The translations under genes were made by a program, and so were the position numbers. 45,400 nucleotides of DNA, from assembly GCF_000311785.1 (NCBI RefSeq), contig NZ_HE978537.1, positions 77,967 through 123,366 on the forward strand. The letters are read 5' to 3'. This document shows positions 24,018 through 32,476 of this stretch, in pieces (position 1 is the stretch's first letter; each line of letters opens with the position of its first letter). The notes under the pieces were generated by a model. It had not been told where the DNA came from, did no database searches, and saw nothing but the letters and a program-made list of their open reading frames with translations. This DNA comes from Brevibacillus massiliensis (GTDB taxonomy: Bacteria > Bacillota > Bacilli > Brevibacillales > Brevibacillaceae).

Positions 24018-26075
24018 TCAATCCAGTACTTTTCCTTCCAAGATGCCCTCGCGTTGCAGATAATCGTGCAGCGGGGCGTAAAGCTGATCCTGCCAAAACC
24101 GCTCGTCTCCGATCAGCGCAGCCGCTTCCTGCCTCGCCACCTCCAGAGCCCTGTAGTCACTTAGCAAATCAGCAACTTTGAATTCCGGCAGACCGCTCTG
24201 CTTGGTCCCGAAGAAATCCCCCGGTCCGCGCAGTTCCAAGTCGCGCTGGGAGAGGACGAAGCCGTCATTCGTCTCACACATGACCCGCATGCGCTCCTTG
24301 CCCACCTCTGTCTTGGGATCGGCGATCAGCACACAGTACGATTGATCGGCGCCGCGCCCCACCCTGCCGCGCAGCTGGTGAAGCTGGGCCAGTCCAAACC
24401 GCTCGGCGTCGTAGATGACCATGAACGTGGCATTGGGCACATTGACGCCAACCTCGACAACGGTCGTGGAGACGAGTACGTTCACGTCACCGCGGGCAAA
24501 CGCCTGCATCACCTCGTCCTTTTCCTTGGCGGGCAGCCGCCCGTGCATGAGGCCGACACTGTACTCGGGAAAGTAGACGGCAAGCTGATGATGCACGTCA
24601 ATCGCATTCTGCACATCCAGCTTCTCCGACTCCTCGATCAACGGACAGATGACGTATGCCTGCCGACCCTTCGCCAATTCACTGCGCATCCGCTCCAAAA
24701 CCTGATGGAACTGCCCGTGTTTGGCCCAGACGGTGTCGACGGGTTTGCGTCCGGCAGGCATCTCATCGATCGTCGAAACGTCCATGTCGCCAAGGGCGGT
24801 AATCGCCAGCGTGCGCGGAATCGGCGTAGCTGTCATGAACAGCACGTCGGGCGACAGGCCTTTGCTGCGGAGGATGCGCCGCTGCTCCACGCCGAAGCGA
24901 TGCTGCTCGTCTGTAATCACGAGGCCCAACCGGCGGAAGCAGACGTCTTCCTGGATCAGGGCGTGTGTGCCGACGACGACGTCAACCAAGCCGAGCTGCA
25001 GGGCGGAGATGATCTCCCGCCGCCTTTTCGCCGTCAGCGAACCGGAGAGCAGCGCGACCTGCAGGCCGTACGGCTCCAGCATCGCTTGCAGTGACTGCAG
25101 ATGCTGCTCGGCGAGGATTTCCGTCGGGACCATCAGCGCCCCCTGAAAGCCCGCCTTGACTGTAGCAAACAGAGCGATCGCCGCCACGACGGTTTTACCG
25201 GAACCGACATCCCCCTGCAGCAGCCGGTTCATCGCGAAGCCGGCCTGCATGTCATCGAGAACCTCCTTGACCACCCGCTTCTGCGCCCCGGTGAGCGGAA
25301 ATGGCAGAGAACGAATAAACCGGCGCACCTCTTCAAGCGGTATCTCCTGTTTGATTCCCTCTGTTTGCTGCTTGGCGATCTGCCGGTGAGCCTGCACCTT
25401 CAATTGAAACAGGAACAATTCTTCAAACATGATCCGCCGGCGGGCCTGCTTGCCCTCCGCCAGATCGCGCGGAAAGTGGATCGCCTGAATCGCCGCGCGC
25501 CGCGGCATCAAGCGGTAGCGCTCGACCAGCGGCTGCGGCAGAATCTCGCCGATCTGGTCGCCGTACTGGCGCAGACCGTTTTGAATCGTCCGGCGCAAAA
25601 AGGAGAGGGAGACGTCGCCGCCAAGCGGATAGACGGGAACGAGGTCGCTTCGCCTCTGCGCCCGCGGCGAATCAACCCCGGTCATTTCACTTACCGTGAT
25701 TTGCAGCTTGTGCTTGTCCCACTTGCCTGTGACGATGATTTCTTTTCCCGGCGACAACTGATTTTTGACATAAGTCTGGTTGAACCAGACGGCTGTGACG
25801 ACGACGCGGTTGATGACCATACGGACAGAAATGCGGGATTTGCGCTTGCCGTAAAAACGAACGGAGGGTTCACCGTAGATCGTGCCAGCCAGTGTAACCC
25901 TCTCGCCGTCTTGTACCTCCGTCAAGTCGCGTATCCGGTAATCTTCATAGCGGGACGGAAAATACTCCAGTAAATCCTGTACGGTTGCAATTCGCAGCGA
26001 CGCCAGATCTTTTGCCCGTTCCTCCCCTACCCCGGCCACGGCAGTTACGGGCAATGCCAATGATGCTTGTGCCAT
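24018..26075 (-). CDS. recG: ATP-dependent DNA helicase RecG
   Basis: Encodes 685 residues. It remodels stalled replication forks and branch-migrates Holliday junctions. Seen in order: an N-terminal wedge/OB domain (LLEYFPSRYEDYR, VTLAGTIYG), Walker A GDVGSGKT, the DEQH box in LVITDEQHRFGVEQR, FMTATPIPRTLA, and the C-terminal helicase motifs with VSTTVVEVGVNVPNA and QLRGRVGRG. The C-terminal FFGTKQSGLPEF block is typical. The start at 26075 follows the sdaAA stop by one base (TAAGATG), so translation is probably coupled; it lacks a strong Shine-Dalgarno of its own. An extension to 26099 would overlap sdaAA. Confidence 0.98.
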   Translation of the reverse strand: MAQASLALPVTAVAGVGEERAKDLASLRIATVQDLLEYFPSRYEDYRIRDLTEVQDGERVTLAGTIYGEPSVRFYGKRKSRISVRMVINRVVVTAVWFNQTYVKNQLSPGKEIIVTGKWDKHKLQITVSEMTGVDSPRAQRRSDLVPVYPLGGDVSLSFLRRTIQNGLRQYGDQIGEILPQPLVERYRLMPRRAAIQAIHFPRDLAEGKQARRRIMFEELFLFQLKVQAHRQIAKQQTEGIKQEIPLEEVRRFIRSLPFPLTGAQKRVVKEVLDDMQAGFAMNRLLQGDVGSGKTVVAAIALFATVKAGFQGALMVPTEILAEQHLQSLQAMLEPYGLQVALLSGSLTAKRRREIISALQLGLVDVVVGTHALIQEDVCFRRLGLVITDEQHRFGVEQRRILRSKGLSPDVLFMTATPIPRTLAITALGDMDVSTIDEMPAGRKPVDTVWAKHGQFHQVLERMRSELAKGRQAYVICPLIEESEKLDVQNAIDVHHQLAVYFPEYSVGLMHGRLPAKEKDEVMQAFARGDVNVLVSTTVVEVGVNVPNATFMVIYDAERFGLAQLHQLRGRVGRGADQSYCVLIADPKTEVGKERMRVMCETNDGFVLSQRDLELRGPGDFFGTKQSGLPEFKVADLLSDYRALEVARQEAAALIGDERFWQDQLYAPLHDYLQREGILEGKVLD

Positions 26076-26076
26076 C

Positions 26077-26961
26077 TTACCGGTTGATCGGGACGCCAAA
26101 GATTTTGGCCTCCAGCTGGCGCCCCGTCTGCGTCGCCGCCAATCCGCCCTGCGCCGTCTCCTTCAGCGTATTTGGCATCGTGCAGCCGATCCGGTACATC
26201 GCCAGGATGACTTCATCCGTCGGGATCACGCTCTTGATCCCGGCAAGCGCCATGTCGGCCGCGACTGTCGCGATCGCGGCTCCCATCGCATTCCGCTTTA
26301 CACAGGGCACCTCTACAAGTCCGGCTACGGGGTCACACACTAGACCAAGCATGTTTTTCAAGGCGATGGCCACCGCCTGTGACGACTGTTCGGGGGTACC
26401 GCCGGCCATCTCGACGATTGCTGCTGCCGCCATCGCCGTAGCCGAGCCTACCTCCGCCTGGCAGCCGCCGGCAGCTCCTGAGATAAAGGCGTTGTTGGCA
26501 ATGCAAAAGCCGATCGCTCCCGCCGCAAACAGGTAATGGACCATCTCTTCGCGCGTCGGCTTCAGCTTCTCTGAAACGGCGAACAGCGTCCCCGGCACGA
26601 TCCCGCAGGCTCCGGCAGTCGGAGTGGCGACAATCGTCCCCATCGCGGCGTTTACTTCATTGACCGCGATCGACATGCTCACGGCGTTAAGCAGCGTCGG
26701 GCCGGATAAAAACGGTTTTTCCTTCATGTAATTCTGCAGTTTCTTGGCATCTCCCCCGGTAAGGCCGCTGTGGGAGCGTATATCCTCGGTCAACCCCCGC
26801 TGGACGGCACTTTCCATCACGTCCAGGTTGGCGTACATCTGCTGCATGATTTCCTCGCGGGAGCGCTCCGAGACCTTCATCTCCGCTTCAATCATCACTT
26901 CCGAGATCTTTTTCCCCTCTGATTCGGCTAACTCGACAAGTTCAGCCACGTTGCGAAACAT
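26077..26961 (-). CDS. sdaAA: L-serine dehydratase, iron-sulfur alpha subunit
   Basis: Encodes 294 residues. With SdaAB it deaminates L-serine to pyruvate and ammonia using a 4Fe-4S cluster. Cysteines that can ligate the cluster or lie near it are present in TAGACGIVP, GGCQAEVGSA, LVCDPVAGLVEVPCVKRN. The segment SMSIAVNEVNAAMG and the C-terminal GRQLEAKIFGVP are family blocks. ATG at 26961 with AAGGAGCGG. It sits 29 bp after sdaAB, as in Bacillus subtilis, and directly before recG. Confidence 0.97.
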   Translation of the reverse strand: MFRNVAELVELAESEGKKISEVMIEAEMKVSERSREEIMQQMYANLDVMESAVQRGLTEDIRSHSGLTGGDAKKLQNYMKEKPFLSGPTLLNAVSMSIAVNEVNAAMGTIVATPTAGACGIVPGTLFAVSEKLKPTREEMVHYLFAAGAIGFCIANNAFISGAAGGCQAEVGSATAMAAAAIVEMAGGTPEQSSQAVAIALKNMLGLVCDPVAGLVEVPCVKRNAMGAAIATVAADMALAGIKSVIPTDEVILAMYRIGCTMPNTLKETAQGGLAATQTGRQLEAKIFGVPINR

Positions 26962-26990
26962 GTTGTCCGCTCCTTCCGCTTGCTATTTCA

Positions 26991-27659
26991 TCATTGCTCC
27001 GGTGACAGCACCGATACCCCGAGTATATGGGGGATCTGCTGAACGTCACGAACGAGGTCTGCTGTGATCGGCATATCCACCTCGATCACCATCAGCGCTT
27101 TGGCACCGCGTTCCCCGCGCGACACCTCCATGTGTCCGATATTTGTCTCGTACTTCGCCAGCACCTGTGCCACGCTGGCGATCATCCCGTAGCGGTCCTC
27201 GTGCAGCACCAGCAGCGTCGGTTCATTGCCGGAGAGCTTCAACGGGAAGCCGTCGACCTCGATGATCTCGATTTTTCCGCCACCGATCGAAACGCCAACG
27301 ATCTCCGCACTGCCATTTTCGTCGCTCAGCCGGATCCGCGATGTATTCGGGTGGTCGGTCGGTTCCTCGGACGTGAGGAGAGTGACATCGATTCCTACGT
27401 CCTTGGCAATGCGCAGCGAATCTTTCAGACGTGTATCAAATGTATCAAAATGAAGGATCCCGGCAACCGTAGCGACATCGGAGCCATGTCCTTTATACGT
27501 TTTGGCAAACGAACCGTAAAACGTAATCTCGGCCCGTTTCGGCTGCCGGCCAAACAGCATCCGGGCTACCCGTCCGATCCGGGCGGCACCCGCGGTATGC
27601 GAACTGGACGGCCCAACCATCACCGGTCCAATAATGTCAAATACACTTTTGTATTTCAA
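26991..27659 (-). CDS. sdaAB: L-serine dehydratase, iron-sulfur beta subunit
   Basis: Encodes 222 residues. The N-terminal SDH_beta domain opens with the diagnostic SVFDIIGPVMVGPSSSHTAG. A C-terminal ACT domain (about residues 148-220: TLLVLHEDRYGMIASVAQVL) may sense serine or another amino acid. The start is TTG at 27659, preceded by GGAGGAG; no ATG in frame gives the conserved beginning. It is the first gene of sdaAB-sdaAA-recG. The 239 bp up to 27898 form the divergent promoter region with the amidase gene; a possible TACAAT -10 is at 27730-27735 on the minus strand, without a good -35. Confidence 0.96.
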   Translation of the reverse strand: MKYKSVFDIIGPVMVGPSSSHTAGAARIGRVARMLFGRQPKRAEITFYGSFAKTYKGHGSDVATVAGILHFDTFDTRLKDSLRIAKDVGIDVTLLTSEEPTDHPNTSRIRLSDENGSAEIVGVSIGGGKIEIIEVDGFPLKLSGNEPTLLVLHEDRYGMIASVAQVLAKYETNIGHMEVSRGERGAKALMVIEVDMPITADLVRDVQQIPHILGVSVLSPEQ

Positions 27660-27898
27660 CCAGTATCTCCTCCCAGCCGAAAAGCGGCACTTGATGAGAG
27701 CACAAGGAATCTGTTCGGATCTTTCTTTTATTGTAACCTACCAAAAAGCGAAGCGCTATACGGGCAAATGTATCCTTCCAGATTGCGTTTGGCGGGAGAA
27801 GCGCATCCTAAGCGGTAAAAGCAATGGCGGGTGCTGCAATTTGGACAATCCCCAACAAGCCTCGCTCGCCGCAATAAGGAAGGAGACGTGCAAAAATC

Positions 27899-28399
27899 AT
27901 GAACATCATTACAGACTTTATTCCCGCAAATCAACCGAATCGACCCGGAACCAAACTGATCGGGCCCCGGTTCATCACCATGCACGACACTGATAATCCA
28001 AGTCCGGGCGCCAACGCCTTGGGACACGCCAGCTATTTGAAGAGCAGTGAAGCCGCAGAGCGCTTTGTTTCGTGGCATTTCACCGTCGATGACACAAACA
28101 TCGTCCAGCATCTGCCGCTCGACGAAGCAGGCTGGCACGCGGGCGATGAAGACGGCCCCGGGAACAGTTCAAGCATCGGGATCGAGATCTGCGAAAATAC
28201 CGATGGGGATCGCAGCAAAGCAGAAAAACGGGCTGCCGAGCTGGTCGCCAGGCTGCTGGAGCAATTCGGGCTCGGCATTGACGCTGTTGTACAGCACAAC
28301 CATTGGAGCGGCAAGAACTGTCCGCACATCTTGCGGGAACGATCGGGCGGGTGGGATGAGTTTATTGACGCGGTCAGGCACTGCAGGCAGGAGGCGTAA
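27899..28399 (+). CDS. N-acetylmuramoyl-L-alanine amidase (Amidase_2 type)
   Basis: Encodes 166 residues. It cleaves the amide bond between muramic acid and the stem peptide of peptidoglycan. The amidase_2 (T7 lysozyme-like) zinc site is visible: His in FITMHDTDNPSPG, the SWHFTVDD strand, and HNHWSGKNCPHILR near the C-terminus. There is no signal peptide, as is common for CwlA/XlyA-like proteins from sporulation or prophage settings. No wall-binding repeats follow. GGAAGGAGACG supports the ATG at 27899. It stands alone on the plus strand, interrupting the minus-strand core cluster between sdaAB and degV. No phage genes surround it. Confidence 0.92.
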   Translation: MNIITDFIPANQPNRPGTKLIGPRFITMHDTDNPSPGANALGHASYLKSSEAAERFVSWHFTVDDTNIVQHLPLDEAGWHAGDEDGPGNSSSIGIEICENTDGDRSKAEKRAAELVARLLEQFGLGIDAVVQHNHWSGKNCPHILRERSGGWDEFIDAVRHCRQEA

Positions 28400-28437
28400 A
28401 AAACGCGCCCCCGCCAAGGCGGGAGCGCCTGCTTCTG
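28397..28437. terminator. Bidirectional terminator between the amidase gene and degV
   Basis: GGCGCTCCCGCC and GGCGGGGGCGC (minus strand) form a strong hairpin followed by GTTTTTTAC, which serves degV. On the plus strand the hairpin follows the amidase stop but only TGCTTCTG trails it. Confidence 0.85.
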
Positions 28438-28446
28438 TTATGTACG

Positions 28447-29304
28447 TCACACCTTTACCACGGCACAGCCGAGCACCCCGGGGCCGGTATGGGTGCCGAT
28501 TACGGGACCGACTTCGGCCTGAAAGGCTTCGACCACGTTCATCTCCGTTTGGACCCGCTCCCGCAATGCATCCGCCTCTTCTGGCGACTGGGCGTGGATA
28601 ATCGCCGTTTTGACGGGAGAGGTCCCCGCGTACTCCTTCAGCCGTTCGATCATCCGGCTCACAGCTTTCTTGGAGCCGCGCACTTTCTCATACGGGCTGA
28701 CAACTCCGCGTTCATCCAGGTACAAGATCGGCTTGATGTTGAGCAGAGAACCCAGGAACGCAGACGCTTTGCCGATTCGTCCGCCCTTTTGCAGGTATTC
28801 AAGCGTATCGATGAGGAAGTAGACCTGAATGGCTTCAATATAGCGGTTGATCAGGTCGAGCACCTGCTGTTTCGACTGTCCCGCCCGAGCTGCCCGAGCC
28901 GCCTCGACCACGATTAGTCCGTAGACAAACGAAGCTTTTTTGGAGTCAATCACCGTGATATCCGCTGCTTCTTCCAGCATGGTTTTGGCAATCACCGCAG
29001 ACTGATGGGTGCCGGACAGCGCAGCCGAAAGGGTCAGTACGATGATTTGGACATCTCGCCCGTGCCCCGCGATGATCTCCTTATACTTGGCGGCAAACTC
29101 CATCGGCGAGGGCTGCGACGTCGTCGGCAGCACCGGTGACTGCGCGAGCTTTTCGTAAAATTGATCCGCCCGCAGGGTGACGCCGTCCAGATACGTTTCT
29201 TCGCCAAAGCTCACCTTCAAGGGAACGACTTCGATTCCCAGCGTCTGCTGCAGGGACTGGTTAATGTCGGATGCGCTGTCTGTTACAATGACAATGGGCG
29301 GCAT
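28447..29304 (-). CDS. DegV-family fatty-acid-binding protein (FakB-like)
   Basis: Encodes 285 residues. DegV/FakB proteins bind a free fatty acid and present it to the kinase FakA for phosphorylation, feeding exogenous fatty acids into phospholipid synthesis. Family features: IVIVTDSASDINQSL at the N-terminus, LPTTSQPSP, and LTLSAALSGTHQSA, the fatty-acid carboxylate loop; also DTLEYLQKGGRIG. The start at 29304 has AAGGAGGG; the frame to 29340 overlaps fakA and lacks a ribosome-binding site. Lying 22 bp after fakA in the same direction strongly supports the FakB role. Which acyl chain it binds cannot be read here. Confidence 0.92.
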   Translation of the reverse strand: MPPIVIVTDSASDINQSLQQTLGIEVVPLKVSFGEETYLDGVTLRADQFYEKLAQSPVLPTTSQPSPMEFAAKYKEIIAGHGRDVQIIVLTLSAALSGTHQSAVIAKTMLEEAADITVIDSKKASFVYGLIVVEAARAARAGQSKQQVLDLINRYIEAIQVYFLIDTLEYLQKGGRIGKASAFLGSLLNIKPILYLDERGVVSPYEKVRGSKKAVSRMIERLKEYAGTSPVKTAIIHAQSPEEADALRERVQTEMNVVEAFQAEVGPVIGTHTGPGVLGCAVVKV

Positions 29305-29326
29305 ACGGAACCCTCCTTCCTGCTTT

Positions 29327-31036
29327 CTACTCCACTGCAATCATAAACGGATACAGGGGTTGTCCGCCATAGGATACCTCTGCTTCTGCATCCGGAGCGA
29401 TGTGAGTGAGCCACTCCTGCAGCGCTTCTGCCTGCTCTTTCGTCGAGCCTTCTCCGTAAAGGAGCGTGACGACCCCCGCCTCTTCATCTACGAGCTTCTG
29501 CAAGAGTGACTTCGCACACGACAAGAGATCAGCTTCTGCCACCGCGATCTCGCCGTCGGCAATCCCGATAAAGTCGCCTTCCTTGATGGAAACTTCCCCC
29601 AGCTTCGTCTCCCTGATCGCATGCGTGACGAGTCCGGTCTTTACCTGCCCAATCGCCCGCAGCATATTCTCCGTATTGGTCTCTTCGTCTGCCCCGCTGT
29701 TGAATGCGACGGCTGCGGCCATCCCTTGCGGCACGCTTTTCGTCGGAATGACTGTAACAGGCACCTCGGCGAGCTCCGCCGCCTGCTTTGCCGCCATCAC
29801 AATGTTCCCGTTGTTGGGCAAAATATACACCTTTTCGGCAGCAACCTGGTCAATCGCCTTCAACAGATCTTCCGTACTCGGATTCATCGTCTGTCCGCCA
29901 TCGACGACGACCTGCACCCCCAGCCCGTGAAACAGCTCGCTGATGCCGCTTCCGGCTGCTACGGCAATCAGGCCGTAGGGGGTTTTTTGCCGTTTGCTGA
30001 CGGACTGCTTATCTGCGGCTCCCGGCTGCCCGGTTGGCATTCCTGCGGTTTCCTTGACGATGTTGGCATGCTGCTCCCGCATGTTTTCGATCTTGAGCCG
30101 GTGAAGGCTGCCAAATTGTTGGGCGTACTGCAGCACTTCGCCCGGATGTTCAGCGTGGATATGTACTTTCACCAATTCGTCGTCCGCCACCACCAGCAGC
30201 GAATCTCCCATCGCTGCCAGATGGCTGCGAAAGGCCGGCTCGATAAACGGCTTCTTGCCCGCTTCGGTGCTCTGTTTCAGCCGAACCATGAATTCCGTAC
30301 AGTAGCCGTATGTAATATCTTCAGTCTTCATGTGGATTTGCGCATGGTGCTGCTCGGCAACCAACTGCTCCATGTCGGCGACAGCAGCTTCCGGCTGCGC
30401 CTTGTCTGCTGACGCTGTCGCCCCCTGCAAAGCGCGCAAAAATCCCTCGTAAATGAAAACCAATCCCTGCCCGCCGGAGTCCACTACCCCGACCTCTCTC
30501 AGAACGGGCAGCAGTTCGGGAGTGCGGCCCAGGCTCTTCTGTGCCTCGCTGTACACGCCCTCCATCACCGCGGCAATGTCATCTGTCGTGCGCGCCTTTC
30601 GCACCGCGGCCTCAGCCGCTTCGCGGGCCACTGTCAGGATTGTGCCCTCCACTGGCTTCATCACAGCTTGGTAGGCGGTTTCAACGCCTGTTTTTAAAGC
30701 TTCCGCGAACTGCCGGGCATTGATCTCAGCTTTTCCTGCAACGGCCTTGTGAAAACCGCGAAAAAGCTGGGACAGAATGACTCCGGAATTGCCTCTTGCC
30801 CCCATCAGCAAGCCCCTTGCCAAAGTTGCTGCGGCGTCGTCGATGCGCTCCGAAGGCTTCCGGGTCAACTCCTCGACACCGGAAGCAAACGTCAAGTTCA
30901 TATTGGTTCCCGTGTCGCCGTCCGGTACCGGAAAGACGTTCAAGGCATTGACGGTCTTGACGTTTTTCAACAAGTTGTTGGCACCCAGCAAGGCCATTTG
31001 CAAAAACAGGTCGCCACTTAGAAGCTTGTATACCAC
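29327..31036 (-). CDS. fakA: Fatty acid kinase FakA (YloV)
   Basis: Encodes 569 residues. ATP-dependent kinase that phosphorylates fatty acids held by FakB proteins. The N-terminal DhaL/DAK2-type ATP domain carries the magnesium-binding aspartates Asp39 and Asp41 in NVFPVPDGDTGTNMN and the GARGNSGVILSQLFRG block. A middle domain follows (ITYGYCTEFMVRL, VHIHAEHPGEVLQYA). The C-terminal DegV-like domain binds FakB. The start is GTG at 31036 with AAGGAGGAAACC. It follows the asp23-like gene by 12 bp and precedes its likely partner degV, forming a three-gene operon. In Bacillus subtilis the same yloU-yloV order occurs. Confidence 0.96.
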   Translation of the reverse strand: MVYKLLSGDLFLQMALLGANNLLKNVKTVNALNVFPVPDGDTGTNMNLTFASGVEELTRKPSERIDDAAATLARGLLMGARGNSGVILSQLFRGFHKAVAGKAEINARQFAEALKTGVETAYQAVMKPVEGTILTVAREAAEAAVRKARTTDDIAAVMEGVYSEAQKSLGRTPELLPVLREVGVVDSGGQGLVFIYEGFLRALQGATASADKAQPEAAVADMEQLVAEQHHAQIHMKTEDITYGYCTEFMVRLKQSTEAGKKPFIEPAFRSHLAAMGDSLLVVADDELVKVHIHAEHPGEVLQYAQQFGSLHRLKIENMREQHANIVKETAGMPTGQPGAADKQSVSKRQKTPYGLIAVAAGSGISELFHGLGVQVVVDGGQTMNPSTEDLLKAIDQVAAEKVYILPNNGNIVMAAKQAAELAEVPVTVIPTKSVPQGMAAAVAFNSGADEETNTENMLRAIGQVKTGLVTHAIRETKLGEVSIKEGDFIGIADGEIAVAEADLLSCAKSLLQKLVDEEAGVVTLLYGEGSTKEQAEALQEWLTHIAPDAEAEVSYGGQPLYPFMIAVE

Positions 31037-31048
31037 TCGGTTTCCTCC

Positions 31049-31414
31049 TTACGTTTCCCGTTCTGTCCGGACTCCCTGCACATAGATGTTAATGGCGGAA
31101 ACGTCGATGCCTACCGTCTGCTCCAACGTATATCGAACGCGGCGCTGCACATTGCCCGCCACTTCGGAAATCTTCGTGCCGTAACTGACGATGATATGCA
31201 TGTCCAACACGACTTGACCGTTTTCATTTCGAACAACGACACCCTTGCTCAGGTTGTCCAGCCTCAGCATCTCGGCGATGCCATCCTTGAACGCTTTGCG
31301 TGATGCCATTCCGACCAGACCGAATACTTCCATCGCGGCGCCGCCGGAAATCCGCGCGATCACTTCTTCTGTTACGTCGATCTTTCCGAGAGGTGTATTC
31401 ATTTCCACTGGCAT
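31049..31414 (-). CDS. Asp23/Gls24 family protein (YloU-like)
   Basis: Encodes 121 residues of the Asp23 (alkaline shock/Gls24) family. The family pattern is plain: GKIDVTEEVIARISGGAAMEVFGLVGMA, VVLDMHIIVSYGTKISEVAGNVQRRVRYTLE and the INIYVQGV end (quoted in pieces from residues about 8-115). Such proteins associate with the cell envelope in staphylococci; their role beside fakA is unknown. ATG at 31414 with AAAGGAGGG is chosen over the open frame to 31486. It is the first gene of the asp23-fakA-degV operon, divergent from rpmB. Confidence 0.94.
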   Translation of the reverse strand: MPVEMNTPLGKIDVTEEVIARISGGAAMEVFGLVGMASRKAFKDGIAEMLRLDNLSKGVVVRNENGQVVLDMHIIVSYGTKISEVAGNVQRRVRYTLEQTVGIDVSAINIYVQGVRTERET

Positions 31415-31570
31415 GCAAGACCCTCCTTTGATATGAAACCTGGCTCCGCCAAGCCTGGCGCAGGCGATGGACAAAGCTGCACTCATTTTTTACCTTTTCC
31501 CAATTCTACTACATCAATAAGCGTAAATGAAGTTTTTTGCACCTGAATGTCATGCCTTCAAAGAGAAAAT

Positions 31571-31610
31571 CCTGTCAAGTATTGCAATTGACAGGATGGT
31601 ATGCTACTAT
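31571..31610 (+). promoter_or_regulatory. rpmB promoter with an inverted repeat over the -35
   Basis: TTGCAA (31582-31587) and an extended -10 TGCTACTAT (TACTAT at 31605-31610) are 17 bp apart, a plausible SigA promoter. CCTGTCAA (31571-31578) and TTGACAGG (31588-31595) are exact reverse complements flanking and overlapping the -35, a candidate operator. The regulator is unknown. Confidence 0.55.
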
Positions 31611-31678
31611 ATCCAAGTGTTTATACAGTTCTGCAGAAGCTTTTCATGTGTTACACGCTGTGAGGGAGGTGGAAATTC

Positions 31679-31867
31679 ATGGCACGTAGATGTTTTGTTA
31701 CTGGTAAATCTGCAAAAGCTGGCAACGCACGCTCCCACTCGATGCGTGCAACTCGCCGCTCTTGGGGTGTCAACGTACAAAAAGTGCGCATCCTGGTAAA
31801 CGGCAAACCGAAACGCGTTTATGTCAGCACGAGAGCGCTGAAATCCGGTCTTGTGACCCGCGTATAA
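31679..31867 (+). CDS. rpmB: 50S ribosomal protein L28
   Basis: Encodes 62 residues, the standard length. The sequence [20 protein letters not shown], then [20 protein letters not shown], is diagnostic of L28. The Cys-containing positions of zinc-type paralogues are mostly absent (a single Cys5), so this is the zinc-independent form. GGGAGGTGG precedes the ATG. It is transcribed alone, opposite to its neighbours, and closed by a strong terminator. Its place next to spoVM and the asp23-like gene is as in Bacillus subtilis. Confidence 0.98.
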   Translation: MARRCFVTGKSAKAGNARSHSMRATRRSWGVNVQKVRILVNGKPKRVYVSTRALKSGLVTRV

Positions 31868-31881
31868 TTTCCCTCTGCCAT

Positions 31882-31913
31882 GCGAAAAAAGCACCTGTCG
31901 GGTGCTTTTTTGT
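31882..31913. terminator. Terminator after rpmB, possibly bidirectional
   Basis: AAAAAAGCACC and GGTGCTTTTTTG surround a TGTC(G) loop. The symmetry suits rpmB on the plus strand and could also stop transcripts from spoVM on the minus strand, 120 bp away. Positions 31914-32033 contain no further gene that I can support. Confidence 0.92.
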
Positions 31914-32033
31914 ATTTTCCTGGCATGACCGCGATTTATTAGTCCAGAAGGGTATCTCCGTCTTGTCCCACACAGGCAAGGGGGCAAGCCTTTCCGTGCA
32001 TCCCCGGCACATGAAAAGGCTGTTGTGTTCACC

Positions 32034-32117
32034 TTACTTTTTCCTGTTGAATGCCTCGATTACGGCGCGTATCATGCCACCTAGAAACTTTGGCAACTTG
32101 ATGGTATAGAAACGCAT
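32034..32117 (-). CDS. spoVM: Stage V sporulation protein M
   Basis: Encodes a 27-residue amphipathic peptide that recognises the convex outer forespore membrane and anchors the SpoIVA basement layer of the spore coat, early in the mother-cell coat programme. The sequence begins MRFYTIKLPKFLGGMIRAV, nearly the same as the Bacillus subtilis peptide (MKFYTIKLPKFLGG), with the important Pro9 conserved; it ends EAFNRKK. ATG at 32117 is preceded by AAGGAGGGG. The location between thiN and rpmB matches Bacillus subtilis. It is too short for routine gene finding. SigE-dependent transcription is expected, but I could not place a firm SigE promoter. Confidence 0.96.
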   Translation of the reverse strand: MRFYTIKLPKFLGGMIRAVIEAFNRKK

Positions 32118-32137
32118 TTCGACCCCTCCTTATCGGA

Positions 32138-32314
32138 TTACTTGTGATGAAAGAGAAACCACCCGACGGCCATTAGTCCCGTTCCTAGAATGGCATACCA
32201 CACCCACAGAGGCGCGGAGCTCAACAGAATGGTCAACCCCCCGACAGCCAAACAGACGCCAACAATACGTTTAACGGCCATTCCCTGCCGTACCCGAATA
32301 GAGCGAAATCCCAT
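32138..32314 (-). CDS. Small membrane protein of unknown function
   Basis: Encodes about 58 residues. A basic N-terminus (MGFRSIRVRQGMAVKR) is followed by two hydrophobic stretches (IVGVCLAVGGLTILLSS and LWVWYAILGTGLMAVGWFLF) and a short HHK tail. This suggests a two-helix hairpin with both ends inside. ATG at 32314 has GGGGGGTG about ten bases upstream; an upstream ATG at 32350 and an internal one at 32281 are alternatives. It lies 20 bp before spoVM on the same strand, so it may be co-transcribed and sporulation-linked; that is inferred. Confidence 0.6.
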   Translation of the reverse strand: MGFRSIRVRQGMAVKRIVGVCLAVGGLTILLSSAPLWVWYAILGTGLMAVGWFLFHHK

Positions 32315-32404
32315 TTGTATGTCGCACCCCCCAGGCATAATCCGAAACATGTATACTACATCTTATTCCTGAGGGGGCCAAACATGTGCCAAACACGGTC
32401 GGTA

Positions 32405-32441
32405 ATCAAAAAAATCAGGTGGGTCATGATCCTACCTGATA
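32405..32441. terminator. Terminator after thiN
   Basis: On the minus strand ATCAGGTAGG and the matching CCCACCTGAT form a hairpin followed by TTTTTTTGATT, 36 bp past the thiN stop. The 32315-32404 stretch between it and the small membrane gene holds no other feature I can support. Confidence 0.85.
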
Positions 32442-32476
32442 AGTATATGCGCAAAAATGTCAATTGTGCTGTCAGA

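Noticed and set aside
27899-28399. A prophage endolysin as sign of a phage remnant
   Set aside because: The amidase stands alone with its own ribosome-binding site; no holin, integrase, structural gene or attachment-like repeat was seen around it.
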